The notes: generated from the sequence alone by a model not told the origin. Shown: positions 26,250 through 35,422, numbered from the stretch's first letter. The stretch is 64,000 bases of DNA from Methanofollis aquaemaris (GCF_017357525.1 NZ_CP036172.1:966561-1030560); one strand, 5' to 3'. Program-made: numbers and translations.

Positions 26250-26742
26250 GGTGAGGTGCAGGGAGGTGCAGCACTTCACCTCTCCCTGGCTCTGGGCGTT
26301 CCTGCTCTTCATCGCAGGATTGGCCTGGTGGAGCGCGGTGCAACAACTTGTGCTGGGCATTCCTTTTGGGAATAATCCGGCGTCTGATGGGGGGGTAGTG
26401 ATCATCGCCCTTATTTTCGGTATACTCTTCCCCCTTTTCTTCGTCGTCACACATCTCACCGTCGAGGTGCGGGACGACGGGATCTATTACCGTTTCTTCC
26501 CTCTCCACCTCGGGTTCAGGGCTATCCCCTGGGAGGAGATCAGTCGCCTGGAGGCCTGCACCTACCGTCCCTTCGTCGAGTTCGGAGGGTGGGGAATCAG
26601 GTGGGGCGGCCGGAACCGGAGGGCCTACTCCACCGGCGGGGACCGGGGGGTGCGGGTGTACCTGAGAGACGGGCAGATGGTCCTCCTTGGGAGCCGGGAT
26701 CCTGAGGCGCTCGTTGCCGCAGTGAACGCCGAAATGAGATGA
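26242..26742 (+). CDS. DUF6141-like two-helix membrane protein
   Basis: 166 residues with two membrane segments (about 15-34 and 50-70) and a C-terminal soluble domain with beta-strand character (VEVRDDGIYYRFFPLH, then VRVYLRDGQMVLLGSRDPE), which resembles a PH-like membrane domain. The GTG start at 26242 overlaps the broken VOC paralogue. A truncated and frameshifted copy follows the intact VOC gene at 18.9 kb, so VOC plus this gene were an ancestral pair. The family name is from memory and the function is unknown. Confidence 0.65.
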   Translation: MTEVRCREVQHFTSPWLWAFLLFIAGLAWWSAVQQLVLGIPFGNNPASDGGVVIIALIFGILFPLFFVVTHLTVEVRDDGIYYRFFPLHLGFRAIPWEEISRLEACTYRPFVEFGGWGIRWGGRNRRAYSTGGDRGVRVYLRDGQMVLLGSRDPEALVAAVNAEMR

Positions 26743-27100
26743 GAGACTCTACATGAAGGGCCTGGCGGGGGTTGCGAATTCTACGCACTCCACTCTCCTA
26801 TGATGAGGGCAGGTGAGGAGGGGCGGAGCAGAGAACTTTCCCCATAAGGCTTTGTACAACAGACCCTCACTAATTCCTGGTGTGAGCGCGCCTCCCCCGC
26901 CTTCCCTCAACTTCTCGCCGGGGGCCCTGCCCCCGGACCCCTGTTATCCTCGCATCGACAGACTCCGCACCATCTGATCCCTCCGTTGTGATTAGGGCAG
27001 GAAGGCAGAGCGACAGATCCTGACAGAGAACACTGTCGCCCCCCACCCATCCTCAATGCAGGGACAACTCATATCACTCCTCGCCGCAAAACCCGGAGCA
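26743..27100. other. Intergenic region with B5 repeat
   Basis: About 360 bases. The B5 repeat hairpin is at about 26915-26945; sequence related to the tails of B1 and B4 (GGAAGGCAGAG, GACAGATC) continues to about 27050. A possible TATA element, CTCATATCA, lies at about 27065-27073 for the PAP2 gene. Confidence 0.55.
26900..27050 (+). repeat. GC-rich dispersed repeat, copy B5
   Basis: CGCCGGGGGCCCTGCCCCCG followed by GACCCCTGTTATCCTCGC. The stem-loop is conserved; the following tail is diverged compared with B1 and B4. Confidence 0.6.
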
Positions 27101-28099
27101 ATGATTGGTGCTCTGCCGGCAGAGACCGGGATCGTCCTCGACGCCCAGGGATATCTCGGATGGGCTGCACCATTCTGGACGGTGGTCTCCTTCACCGGGG
27201 CGGCGGCGTTCTTTCTCCTCCTTCTCCCCCTCGTCTACTGGTGCGTCAGCCCCCGCCTGGGGCTGCGGCTCGGTCTCCTCCTAGCGATCTCGGTCGGAGT
27301 CAACACCGGTGCGAAACTTCTCCTCGCCACCCCGCGTCCGTACTGGGTGAGCACCGCGGTGCATCCGCTTGCCGTCCACCCCTCCTTCTCGATGCCTTCA
27401 GGGCATGCCCAGAACGCCGTCCCCTTCTGGGGACTCCTGGCTGCCTGGACCGGGTGGAAGCGGTGGGCCGTGGCCGGGGCGACGGTGCTCGTCCTCCTCA
27501 CCGGGCTCTCGCGGGTCGTCCTCGGCGTCCACTTTTTCAGAGATGTCCTGGCCGGTTGGGCGATCGGGGCTGTCCTCCTCGTCGGTTTTCTCTGGCTGGA
27601 GAGGCCGGCATCGGCATGGGCGAAAGGTGTCCCCTGGCCCAGAAAGATCGCGGCTCTCCTCATCGGGGCGGCCGCCCTGGTCGTCCCCGCGGCGGTGGCC
27701 GTCCTCTACCTCCAGGCACCGCTCCCTGCCGCGTGGGTCGAGACGGCGACGGCAACCTCAGGCCTCCCAGCGGCGCTCGCCATCGATCCCTACTCCATGA
27801 CCCCGGCCCTCTTTGCGGCCGGCACCCTCTTCGGGATCGGTGCCGGGGCCGCCTGGACCGGCACCGACTTCGACGCCGGCGGCAGTCTCCGGGTGCGGAC
27901 TACCCGCTATCTCCTCGGGACATTCCTCGCCGCCCTCATCTGGGTGGCCCTCGACCTCGCCTTCGGATGGATGGGCGGTGCGCCGACCTGGCTCCTCGAT
28001 CTGCTGCACCCAGCGGCCCTCGGGTTCTGGATGACCGGGGGGGCTCCGCGGCTCTTTGCCAGGGCCGGGCTCCTCGGAGCGAAAGAGGAACAGAGATAA
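27101..28099 (+). CDS. PAP2-superfamily membrane phosphatase
   Basis: About 332 residues, eight or more membrane segments. The full phosphatidic-acid-phosphatase signature is present: KLLLATPRP (KxxxxxxRP), PSGHAQN (PSGH) and SRVVLGVHFFRD (SRxxxxxHxxxD), so it should be catalytically active on a lipid or isoprenoid pyrophosphate at the membrane. The C-terminal half adds further hydrophobic segments beyond the core domain. The start is uncertain: ATG 27101 fits a TATA-like element about 30 bases upstream, while ATG 27056 lies inside the repeat. Confidence 0.88.
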   Translation: MIGALPAETGIVLDAQGYLGWAAPFWTVVSFTGAAAFFLLLLPLVYWCVSPRLGLRLGLLLAISVGVNTGAKLLLATPRPYWVSTAVHPLAVHPSFSMPSGHAQNAVPFWGLLAAWTGWKRWAVAGATVLVLLTGLSRVVLGVHFFRDVLAGWAIGAVLLVGFLWLERPASAWAKGVPWPRKIAALLIGAAALVVPAAVAVLYLQAPLPAAWVETATATSGLPAALAIDPYSMTPALFAAGTLFGIGAGAAWTGTDFDAGGSLRVRTTRYLLGTFLAALIWVALDLAFGWMGGAPTWLLDLLHPAALGFWMTGGAPRLFARAGLLGAKEEQR

Positions 28100-28326
28100 A
28101 GTGACAACGCCATCCAGGATTTCTCCCGGACGGTGCCGCACCTTCTCTCCTCTTCCCAGACCTCACAGAAAAAGAAATTTCAGGACACTCTCGGGGAATA
28201 TTCAGACAATAGGCGTTTCGATCCACCGGATCCCCTCTCCGTCCCGGAGATGAATTTGTATTTCGACCGAAACAATAGATCCAGATATATAGAAATTATT
28301 TAATTTGGTAGCGCCATCCCAGAGCT

Positions 28327-29088
28327 ATGTTCCAGATCCATGGGGTTAACCGGATGACACCCCTCACTCAGCGCGGCACCCGCCTCATCTGCTGGTGTAT
28401 GCTCATTTTTCTTGTCCTCGTCCCGGCATGGGGGGCCGGACTGCAGGTCGGCGTGGAGGGTGACCTGCCCGGCGAGGTCGCCGAAGGGGAAGGTGTGGCG
28501 TTCACGCTCATCCTCACCGGCCTCCCGCCTGCCGCCGACGACCTGGTACTTGAGACCGATCTCGTCCCTGAGGAGGGCACGCCTCTCTTCTCGCTTGAAG
28601 GAACAGAGACCGTCTCCAACAGCACACCGTTCATCGTCCCCCTCCCCGCGGCGAACAGCCCGCTGAAGATCGCCGTCACCGGCCAGACCCCCAGAGCCGC
28701 GGATGTGCGGCAGTGCGGGGCGGTCACCCTCACCACCTATGACCCCAGGCTGAGCGGCTACGCCTACTACCGGGTGAGGTTCACCGACGACGAAGGCAAC
28801 CGTCTGGCCGAGAGCGACACGCGGGTCTTCGCTCTCAGGGTCGAGGCCATCGAGGAGTTCAACGAGAAACTGAGAGGCATATCGGATCCCTTCATGGACG
28901 CATACCTCCAGGACCTCTTTGACAAAGGACTTGTCGGGGAGGCGAACGCCCTTGCCGACCACGAACTCTCAAAAGAATCGACAGTCCCGACCCTCTGGGC
29001 GGTCGCGGGCATCGTCCTCGCCGCAATCGCAGCCCTGATCGTCGGGATCAGGATCGGCGGACGAGAATCTGAGGTGAGTGAAGAATGA
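28327..29088 (+). CDS. Secreted, C-terminally anchored protein of tubulin-like operon
   Basis: 253 residues. Signal sequence (hydrophobic core about 22-33, ending near WGA), a beta-rich extracellular domain (about 40-175) with a helical segment (LRVEAIEEFNEKLRGI...), then a membrane helix (about 215-237) and a short acidic cytoplasmic tail. The family is not recognised. ATG 28327 lies about 25 bases after TTTAATTT; an ATG at 28354 is an alternative. Its stop overlaps the start of the tubulin-like gene by four bases (ATGA), so the two are translationally coupled and probably work together across the membrane. Confidence 0.8.
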   Translation: MFQIHGVNRMTPLTQRGTRLICWCMLIFLVLVPAWGAGLQVGVEGDLPGEVAEGEGVAFTLILTGLPPAADDLVLETDLVPEEGTPLFSLEGTETVSNSTPFIVPLPAANSPLKIAVTGQTPRAADVRQCGAVTLTTYDPRLSGYAYYRVRFTDDEGNRLAESDTRVFALRVEAIEEFNEKLRGISDPFMDAYLQDLFDKGLVGEANALADHELSKESTVPTLWAVAGIVLAAIAALIVGIRIGGRESEVSEE

Positions 29089-32000
29089 AGCGTGAAAGAG
29101 AGGCCGGAACCGCCCTCCAGCTCCCGATAGACCTGACGATCTGCGGACTCGGCGGGTGCGGGAAAAAACTGGTCGGCGAGATCTGCAGACAGGAATGGTT
29201 CCTGAACTACTACTCCAGGACAGGCCGACACCTGAGCATCTATACGATGGACACCGACGCCAACGAGCGGTTTCAGGACGAAGCCATGCGGGAGAGGGTG
29301 CTTGAGACCGTCGACACCCTGGGTGGCCGGGGCAATATCGAGTACGACGCCCTGTACCTCCCCAACCTCGCGAACATCAGCCAGGTCTCCGACCTCGCCG
29401 GTCTGGACATCGCCGAGAAGATCAAAGGAACCAAATCCGAACCCGGCACCGCGGTCTGGTGGCTGAACGACCCCTCGGAAGAGGGCCTGCACTTCGACGA
29501 ACTCAGGACCATCGACCCCTTCGTCACCGACGACTTCGGCGGCGGGGTGCACAGGCGGCGGGCGATCTCCAAGGCGATCCTGTATAAGGTGATCAACGAG
29601 GGACAAGCAAGCGGGTTCCCCATGTTCTCGACGATGGGGACGACGGTCATCGTCGTCGGGCTCGGCGGGGGGACAGGTTCGGGGATGTTCATCGATCTCG
29701 CCCGGTATATCAGGGGACAACGGGGCGAGACCGCCCAGGTCTGGCTGTATATCGTCCTCCCGACCACCATGGAAGGGGAGAAGGAACAACTCAACGCCGC
29801 CGTCGCCCTGACCGAACTGGAATATCTCAACCAGAACGAACGACTCTTCAACTACATCGTCCTCACTCCGCTCGGCCCGACCGGGTACAAAAAAGGTGAG
29901 GAGGCACGGGAGGAGGTGCACGAGTTCGACGCTGTCTTCCCGTACATCTTCACCAACTTCCTCCACCTAGAGAAGGGCGACATCAATATCGGAGACGCAA
30001 AAAAACCGTACGCCTCGTTCATCATCGCCGACGCCCATGTCATTTCCTATCCGGTCGAGGAGTTGCGGCGCCTCAAGGAGGAGTACGAGGTGGTCATCGA
30101 GGAACTGGAGGAGATCACCGCCAGCAGAAAACACCTCAACCAGGCGGTCGGCGACCTCCTGGACGAGAACGGGTTGACTGCAGTGGTTCCGCCGACGAGG
30201 AGCGACTTCGACTATATCAAAAAGGAGTTCGGGACCATCGAGAAGGTCTGGAGGAATGAGATCGGCAGGCTCCTCGACTACCAGACCGGCATCGCCGTCG
30301 AGTTCTTCATCGAGAACAATGTCCCGCCGGAACTCCGTCCCGACATGGTCAGGACCTACGACGACCTCGTCGCTTTTCTCGCACGGGTCAGGACCTTTGC
30401 CCAGGCGGTGAAGGAGGACGAACTCAAGGACGACCTTGACCGGAAACTCTTCCGAAGTCTTCCCGAGTCGTTTCATGCCCTTGAGACCACGGCCAGGCTC
30501 TTCAGGCGGATCGCCGCCATCGACGACGAGGCGATGCATGCCGCCCTGATGGAGACTCTCAAAGGGAGAGAGGAAGTCGCGCCGTTTGTGCGGGAGGTGG
30601 TCGGCAGACGAAAAGAAGTTCTGGACGAGGCCCACCTCCTTGAGACGGCCCTGGCGGAGAAGAAGGGCGACCTCGATCGAATGGAGGCCCAGAAGGAGGA
30701 GATCGACCGGTCGGTCGAGCGCACTCTCTCGGACGTGGACATCATGCTCGACCAGTTCGTCACCCTGAAAGAGAAGGCCAGGGCAATCGAGGGGCCGGAG
30801 AAGGGGTTGCAGGAGTCGATCAACAGGAGTATCGAGGCCCTCCAGAAAAAAAAGGTCAAGGCCGGGGACAAAGAGGCGTGGCTCAGGGCCGCCGGGGTCG
30901 CCGAGGTCCAGCAGGAGATCACGGCGTTGTCCCATGAGAGCGGCGAAGGTCTTGACAGCCTGGCCGACCTCGTCGAGGCGATCGCCCTGTATCACTATTA
31001 TGAGATGCGGGTTGCGCGGATCGACGCCGGGGGCATCGGCTCAAAGGTTGTCGGGTTCATCAACAAAAAACCTGCACGGGAACGGAAAAAATTCGAGGCG
31101 CTCAGAAGAGAGAAGGAGGAGTTCATCAAGGCGAACGCGAGGTACTGGAACCTCCAGATCGATCCGTCCTTCGAACTCAGGTTCCCCGAGGACTTCATCG
31201 TCGCGGGTCTGCAGCGGCGGGCCGAGGAACTGAGAAGAAAGATCACCGAGACCCTCTTCGCCCACCTTCCTCTCGACGACCCGGAGGGAGTCGAGGCCCT
31301 CTTCGAGGCCGGTGAGCGGGGAACAATCAGGGCGGCCCTCAGGGACCGCCTCAACGGAGCGGCCCTCAGACAGGAAGGGTTCACCGAGAAGTACACCGCA
31401 CACGAAGAGGAGTATTCGAAACTCGGCAGGCAGACCAGGGAGAAACAGGAGATGGTCCATGCCCTCGAAGAGACCGAAGAGGTGACCGACAGAACCTTCC
31501 CGCAGAGGCGGGAGATCAACCGGCACTACCGGACCTTCTCGGATACCATCGTCAGGATCAACGAGGAGAAGACCTACGGGAAACACACAAGGAAGGGGTT
31601 GTATATGACAAAATTCGGGGACATCAACCCCAGGATCCTCTCGCTCATCCATGACGACTCCTCACTGTGGGACCTGGACTGGGAAGACAACGGCCGCAAA
31701 GAACTGGACAAACTGGTGGCCGAGATCACCGGGACGTACAAACATCTCATCGACAACTACAAACTCGGCATCCACAACCTGATGGTCCCGATCAGCGCGA
31801 CCGAGCGGTGGAACTTCGGGAAGGTCGGTCTGATCGTCGCTTCACCCTCTGACTACATTGCACGGACCATCGCAAGCGCACGGGTGGGGGATCTGATGAC
31901 CCGCGAGGTCAACGAGACCCTCGCGCTCAGGAACATCAACGATTCCCGTCTGGTCACGCACAACCACACCAGGCCCTGGGAGATCGCCCTCACCTTCGTC

Positions 32001-32258
32001 GCCTCCGCCTCGTTCCTCGACAATATCTCGCCGCTCATCGCCGGGGGCGGATACTGGGAGATATATGAGAAGAATCGGGACAATATCCTCCATCATGTCC
32101 TCCTGATGCATGAGGGCAAATATATCACCAGAGAACGGTTGCTCGATCTCAAAGAGGCGGGACAGCTCTCGAACCTGGAGAAAAAAGGGACCAATATCTC
32201 TGATGTGATCCTGGAACTCTACACGGTCAAGGGGATCCGGGAGGCACTGCCCAGATGA
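29085..32258 (+). CDS. Giant tubulin/FtsZ-like GTPase with coiled coils
   Basis: 1057 residues. The N-terminal third (about 14-340) is a tubulin/FtsZ-superfamily GTPase domain: a first nucleotide loop GLGGCGKK (21-28), DTDAN (56-60, ribose/T3-like region), and the tubulin signature GGGTGSG (194-200). It most resembles the tubulin-like domain known as Tubulin_2. Downstream are long coiled-coil segments (about 335-365 and 520-610, and again near 780-840) and a C-terminal domain of unknown fold (about 840-1057). It is three times longer than FtsZ and lacks the usual FtsZ C-terminal peptide. It is linked by four-base overlaps to a secreted protein upstream and a membrane GTPase downstream, suggesting a role in membrane shaping rather than division. 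Confidence 0.85.
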   Translation: MKREREAGTALQLPIDLTICGLGGCGKKLVGEICRQEWFLNYYSRTGRHLSIYTMDTDANERFQDEAMRERVLETVDTLGGRGNIEYDALYLPNLANISQVSDLAGLDIAEKIKGTKSEPGTAVWWLNDPSEEGLHFDELRTIDPFVTDDFGGGVHRRRAISKAILYKVINEGQASGFPMFSTMGTTVIVVGLGGGTGSGMFIDLARYIRGQRGETAQVWLYIVLPTTMEGEKEQLNAAVALTELEYLNQNERLFNYIVLTPLGPTGYKKGEEAREEVHEFDAVFPYIFTNFLHLEKGDINIGDAKKPYASFIIADAHVISYPVEELRRLKEEYEVVIEELEEITASRKHLNQAVGDLLDENGLTAVVPPTRSDFDYIKKEFGTIEKVWRNEIGRLLDYQTGIAVEFFIENNVPPELRPDMVRTYDDLVAFLARVRTFAQAVKEDELKDDLDRKLFRSLPESFHALETTARLFRRIAAIDDEAMHAALMETLKGREEVAPFVREVVGRRKEVLDEAHLLETALAEKKGDLDRMEAQKEEIDRSVERTLSDVDIMLDQFVTLKEKARAIEGPEKGLQESINRSIEALQKKKVKAGDKEAWLRAAGVAEVQQEITALSHESGEGLDSLADLVEAIALYHYYEMRVARIDAGGIGSKVVGFINKKPARERKKFEALRREKEEFIKANARYWNLQIDPSFELRFPEDFIVAGLQRRAEELRRKITETLFAHLPLDDPEGVEALFEAGERGTIRAALRDRLNGAALRQEGFTEKYTAHEEEYSKLGRQTREKQEMVHALEETEEVTDRTFPQRREINRHYRTFSDTIVRINEEKTYGKHTRKGLYMTKFGDINPRILSLIHDDSSLWDLDWEDNGRKELDKLVAEITGTYKHLIDNYKLGIHNLMVPISATERWNFGKVGLIVASPSDYIARTIASARVGDLMTREVNETLALRNINDSRLVTHNHTRPWEIALTFVASASFLDNISPLIAGGGYWEIYEKNRDNILHHVLLMHEGKYITRERLLDLKEAGQLSNLEKKGTNISDVILELYTVKGIREALPR

Positions 32259-33667
32259 GAGTGCGCAACCGGGAAAGGCTGCTGAGAGAGGGCGTCGTCG
32301 TCGTGCTGGCCTTCGCCCTCTCGGTGGTGCTGCTCAGAACCACACCGCAGGTCATCTCCGGGCCGATACCACCCTGGTCCGGGTCGCCGGCGATGTTCTG
32401 TCTGGGCTTTCTGGTTCCCGGCGCACTGGGTCTGCTGGTGGAAGAACGGACGAGGTCGGGGGGGGTGGCGCTACTCGCTTTCACCGTACCTCTCTTCTTC
32501 TTCTCCTTCCTCAATTCGCCCCAGCCCGGGTTCACTGCCCTCCTCGGCGGCCTGGGTGCCGGAGCGGCCGTCGCCCTCGGCACCTTCTGGAAGAACCGCT
32601 CCGACATCCTCTCATGGGCCAGTCGTTTCGTCGTCAAACTCTTCTCGGTCACCATGGCGGCCGTCATCATCATCCTGCTCGTCTCCGCACCCGTTCTCTC
32701 CCTGGCGGGAGGGTTGGCCGTCATCATCGCCCTCACTTTCCTGGCCCTCTGGGCCGTCCGCAGGGTCAGGAGGTCGGAGACCTTCATCCTGGGACCGAAG
32801 GGATCTGGAAAGACTCTCCTTCTCCTCGCGATGTACAGCCATATCGTCAGGGAGTTCTCAGGGCGGAGAGAGGAGGTGATCCTCGCGGAGGACGAAGAAA
32901 AAATGCGAATTGAAGATCTCCTCTCAGGTCTGGAAGAGGGAATACTCCCTCCTCCGACAGAGGAGACTGGCCTTGCGGTCTATCGCCTTTCTGGACAGAG
33001 GTTCGAGATCGCGCCGGTCAGGGTCGCCTTCGTCGACTATGCCGGGAAGTACGCGGCGCCGCTCTCCGGGACGGCATATGCCGATGCCCTCAAGAGGGTC
33101 GCCGCAGCGGTCGGGGCCGAGCCGCGCCTGGTCGAGGCGAAGATCGGCAGTTTCGAGTACCTGAAACACCTCAAAGAACACCACGCCGGGGCGATCGCCG
33201 GGGAGATGGACGTCCTCGTTCCCGTCTGCATCCACCGGCACCTGGAAAAGGCCGGGAAGGTGCTCTTCCTCATCGACGGCGATCATATCGTACACTTTCA
33301 CCAGGAAGGGCGCAGGGCGCTGACCCATCTCTTCGGGCAATACTCGCGGGTGATGGAGAGCCTGGGTGACGATCGGGTCTACGGTTTTGTCGTCACGAAG
33401 ACCGACAGGATACGGGATCTTGCAGAGATCGACGAGACATCAGAAGGAGCGGAGCGGATAGAACGCGAGATCTATCAGCAACTCATCCAGATCAGCACCT
33501 TCAATGAGATCCACAACCGCGCCCTCTCGGTCCCGGTCTATTTCCTTGCGGTCAGCACCGATGCAACGCTCAAACCGGCCGGGGCGGGAGAGGGCAATGG
33601 CCGGGAAGATACACTCAGACAACTCTATCCCTGGAGGATCGACGAACTTGTCAGGTTCGGGTTCTGA
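32255..33667 (+). CDS. Membrane-anchored P-loop GTPase of tubulin-like operon
   Basis: 470 residues. The first 170 are hydrophobic with about five membrane segments; a basic RRVRR stretch then leads into a cytoplasmic P-loop domain. Walker A is GPKGSGKT (180-187), the switch II motif is FVDYAGKY (DxxG), and TKTD in VVTKTDRI stands in the place of NKxD, so guanine specificity is likely. The fold resembles small G proteins such as the SRP receptor beta/Arf group, but I do not recognise the exact family. It overlaps the tubulin-like gene by four bases and is probably its membrane partner. Confidence 0.8.
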   Translation: MRVRNRERLLREGVVVVLAFALSVVLLRTTPQVISGPIPPWSGSPAMFCLGFLVPGALGLLVEERTRSGGVALLAFTVPLFFFSFLNSPQPGFTALLGGLGAGAAVALGTFWKNRSDILSWASRFVVKLFSVTMAAVIIILLVSAPVLSLAGGLAVIIALTFLALWAVRRVRRSETFILGPKGSGKTLLLLAMYSHIVREFSGRREEVILAEDEEKMRIEDLLSGLEEGILPPPTEETGLAVYRLSGQRFEIAPVRVAFVDYAGKYAAPLSGTAYADALKRVAAAVGAEPRLVEAKIGSFEYLKHLKEHHAGAIAGEMDVLVPVCIHRHLEKAGKVLFLIDGDHIVHFHQEGRRALTHLFGQYSRVMESLGDDRVYGFVVTKTDRIRDLAEIDETSEGAERIEREIYQQLIQISTFNEIHNRALSVPVYFLAVSTDATLKPAGAGEGNGREDTLRQLYPWRIDELVRFGF

Positions 33668-33695
33668 AATGTTCGTCAGAGCGTGAGGAGAGACA

Positions 33696-34238
33696 ATGGG
33701 AGAGAAGGTTGAGAATATTGTCGTCCTCCTCGTCGGGGTGCTCCTCCTCGTCGGTGCCCTTGCAGTCCAGCAGCCGTTCCCTCTCTTCCCGCCGGAGAGG
33801 AACGGAGAAATAACACCCACGGTGCCCACACCGGAGAGCACCTACACCCCTGCCGGCACACAGGAGATCTTTCGCTATGCCTCCGCGGGGTACGAGAACC
33901 AGACCTTCGTCGTCCCGGTGAATGCGACAGCACCGCCGCTGACGATCAGGTACTCGGTCACCCCGCGGCTGATCGAGGAGGGTTCGGACCGCGTTCCCTC
34001 ACTCGACTCCTGGTTCGTGGTCAGGGTCGTCGACGAGGAGGGCACCGTCGTCGGAGAAGATGGATACGGCACACCTGCGGGGGAAAAGGGAGGATACAGT
34101 CGGAATGAGAAAGGAAATCTTGAAGTCTTTGCCGCAGGGGTCTACACCGTCGAGATCAGGTTCCACGAGATGATCGCCGAGATCGTCGTCGAGACAGAGA
34201 CACCGCTTACCCCACAGCCATCCCCAGGATCTCCTTGA
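33696..34238 (+). CDS. Membrane-anchored extracellular protein, last gene of tubulin-like operon
   Basis: 180 residues: one N-terminal membrane segment (about 8-27, not clearly cleaved), a proline/threonine-rich linker (about 35-55), and a beta-rich extracellular domain (about 60-170: TIRYSVTPRLIEE, SWFVVRVVDEEG, GVYTVEIRFHEM). The family is unknown. It follows the membrane GTPase by 28 bases. Its 3' end overlaps the convergent response regulator by 32 bases. With the first gene it gives the operon two proteins facing outside and two facing the cytoplasm. Confidence 0.7.
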   Translation: MGEKVENIVVLLVGVLLLVGALAVQQPFPLFPPERNGEITPTVPTPESTYTPAGTQEIFRYASAGYENQTFVVPVNATAPPLTIRYSVTPRLIEEGSDRVPSLDSWFVVRVVDEEGTVVGEDGYGTPAGEKGGYSRNEKGNLEVFAAGVYTVEIRFHEMIAEIVVETETPLTPQPSPGSP

Positions 34239-34989
34239 GCCTGACCATGTGCCCGACCTCGGTCCCTTCCCTGGCGGCGATGACGTCCACCCGAAGCCTG
34301 GCGGTTCTGGTCCGCCCGTCCCTGGCGGTGATCTGGACCACATAGGGTTGATCGAGGAGGGCGGCGGTATGGATGTCGTTGAGGAGCGTCATCCTGCCAA
34401 ACCTGACCGGGGATGAACGCTCTTTCATCACCAGGACGGCCGGCAGGGGTCTGAGGAAGGCCTCTTCATATCCCCAACCGGTGAGGCGGCAGGCAAACCA
34501 GTTCATGAAGATGATCCCGCCGTCCTTCCCCGCGAGGAGATAGGCGTCGTCATGGGCCATCATCGAGAGGAGGGCGGTGCGCCTCTCTTCGACACCCGGG
34601 TTGTTCAGCAGGAAGGTGCGATACGCCACTTCGAGCGCAGCACCGAGGGACTCTGCGGTGAAGGGCCTGGTGAGGTACCCGATGGGCTCCGCTTTTCTGG
34701 CCCGTCCCAGGATGTCGGGGTCGGCATGTGCCGTCAGGAAGGCCACCGGCGTGTTCAGGCAGTGGAAGATGTAGGCTGCGGCATCGATCCCGTCGAAGGT
34801 CGTCCTGAGATCGATATTCATCAGCACCAGACCAGGAGCCCTCTCCACCACCTGCTTGAAGGCTTTCACGGGGGTGGCGACAATCCCGGTCACTCTATAG
34901 CCGAGGCTGACGAGCATCTCCCCGGTACGTTCGGCGAGTTCGGCATCGTCTTCGACGATAAGGACATCGGGCTTTTTATCAGGCACCAT
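34207..34989 (-). CDS. Atypical response regulator with PAS-like domain
   Basis: 260 residues: a receiver-like domain (about 7-125) and a PAS-like sensor domain (about 140-250). The acidic pair (E13-D14-D15) and T87 are present, but the phosphoacceptor Asp is replaced by Asn58 (LVLMNIDL instead of LVLMDI.L) and the conserved Lys by Arg108 (YLTRPF). It is therefore a pseudo-receiver that is unlikely to be phosphorylated in the normal way. ATG at 34989 follows GGGGGA; a much longer open frame upstream runs into a repeat and was rejected. A TATA-like ATATATTATC lies at about 35035-35045. Confidence 0.85.
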   Translation of the reverse strand: MVPDKKPDVLIVEDDAELAERTGEMLVSLGYRVTGIVATPVKAFKQVVERAPGLVLMNIDLRTTFDGIDAAAYIFHCLNTPVAFLTAHADPDILGRARKAEPIGYLTRPFTAESLGAALEVAYRTFLLNNPGVEERRTALLSMMAHDDAYLLAGKDGGIIFMNWFACRLTGWGYEEAFLRPLPAVLVMKERSSPVRFGRMTLLNDIHTAALLDQPYVVQITARDGRTRTARLRVDVIAAREGTEVGHMVRLKEILGMAVG

Positions 34990-35100
34990 ATCACATGATC
35001 CCCCATGAAAAGGGCATGCTACCATATTTGTGAGATAATATATATGTCTTGCGTACTTCTGACGCGTAAAAAATGATAGAATGGACTTTGTTGCAATTCT

Positions 35101-35160
35101 GGCTTTGTTGAATTCGGCATGAACCTTGGGCTCAAGCATACGCGATTGAAAATTGTTCTG
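35101..35160 (-). repeat. Dispersed 65-base repeat, copy A4
   Basis: The minus strand reads CGCGTATGCTTGAGCCC ... CATGCCGAATTCAACAAAGCC, matching A1-A3. Adjacent to GC-rich copy B6. Confidence 0.7.
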
Positions 35161-35217
35161 AGTAGGGTTTCGAGGTATGGATAGTTCCCTCTCCTCGCAA
35201 CAAGGCACCTGGGAGGA

Positions 35218-35300
35218 TAATATTCAATCGCCACCCCCTGGCTATCTTCGTCGTGGAGGGTCCGGGGGGCACGGCCCCCCGCCGTAAGAAAGCGGTGAAG
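35218..35300 (-). repeat. GC-rich dispersed repeat, copy B6
   Basis: On the plus strand GGCTATCTTCGTCGTGGAGG, then GTCCGGGGGGC...GCCCCCCG. It is nearly the same as B7 (61783-61829) and the inverse of B2 and B4. The hairpin GGGGGGC/GCCCCCC is conserved. Confidence 0.65.
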
Positions 35301-35422
35301 ATTCTGCGATGAGGGCGGCCCTTCGTTTGCCTGCCTTCCCCCTATCAAATCGCGCCGGGGGCGGGATCAGGTCAGCCCCGAATTCACACTCCTGAAGAGA
35401 AATTTTACCCGGCCAGAAGATC

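Larger units (their letters stand above)
34990..35422. other. Intergenic region with A4 and B6 repeats
   Basis: About 430 bases. From left to right: TATA-like AT-rich sequence for the response regulator, the A4 repeat (35101-35160), the B6 repeat (35218-35300), and GC-rich sequence up to the stop of the DUF1786 gene. No gene seen. Confidence 0.65.

Noticed and set aside
1851-35300. Possible CRISPR arrays at the GC-rich repeat copies
   Set aside because: The copies are single, kilobases apart and in both orientations. There is no regular repeat-spacer spacing and no cas gene in the window.
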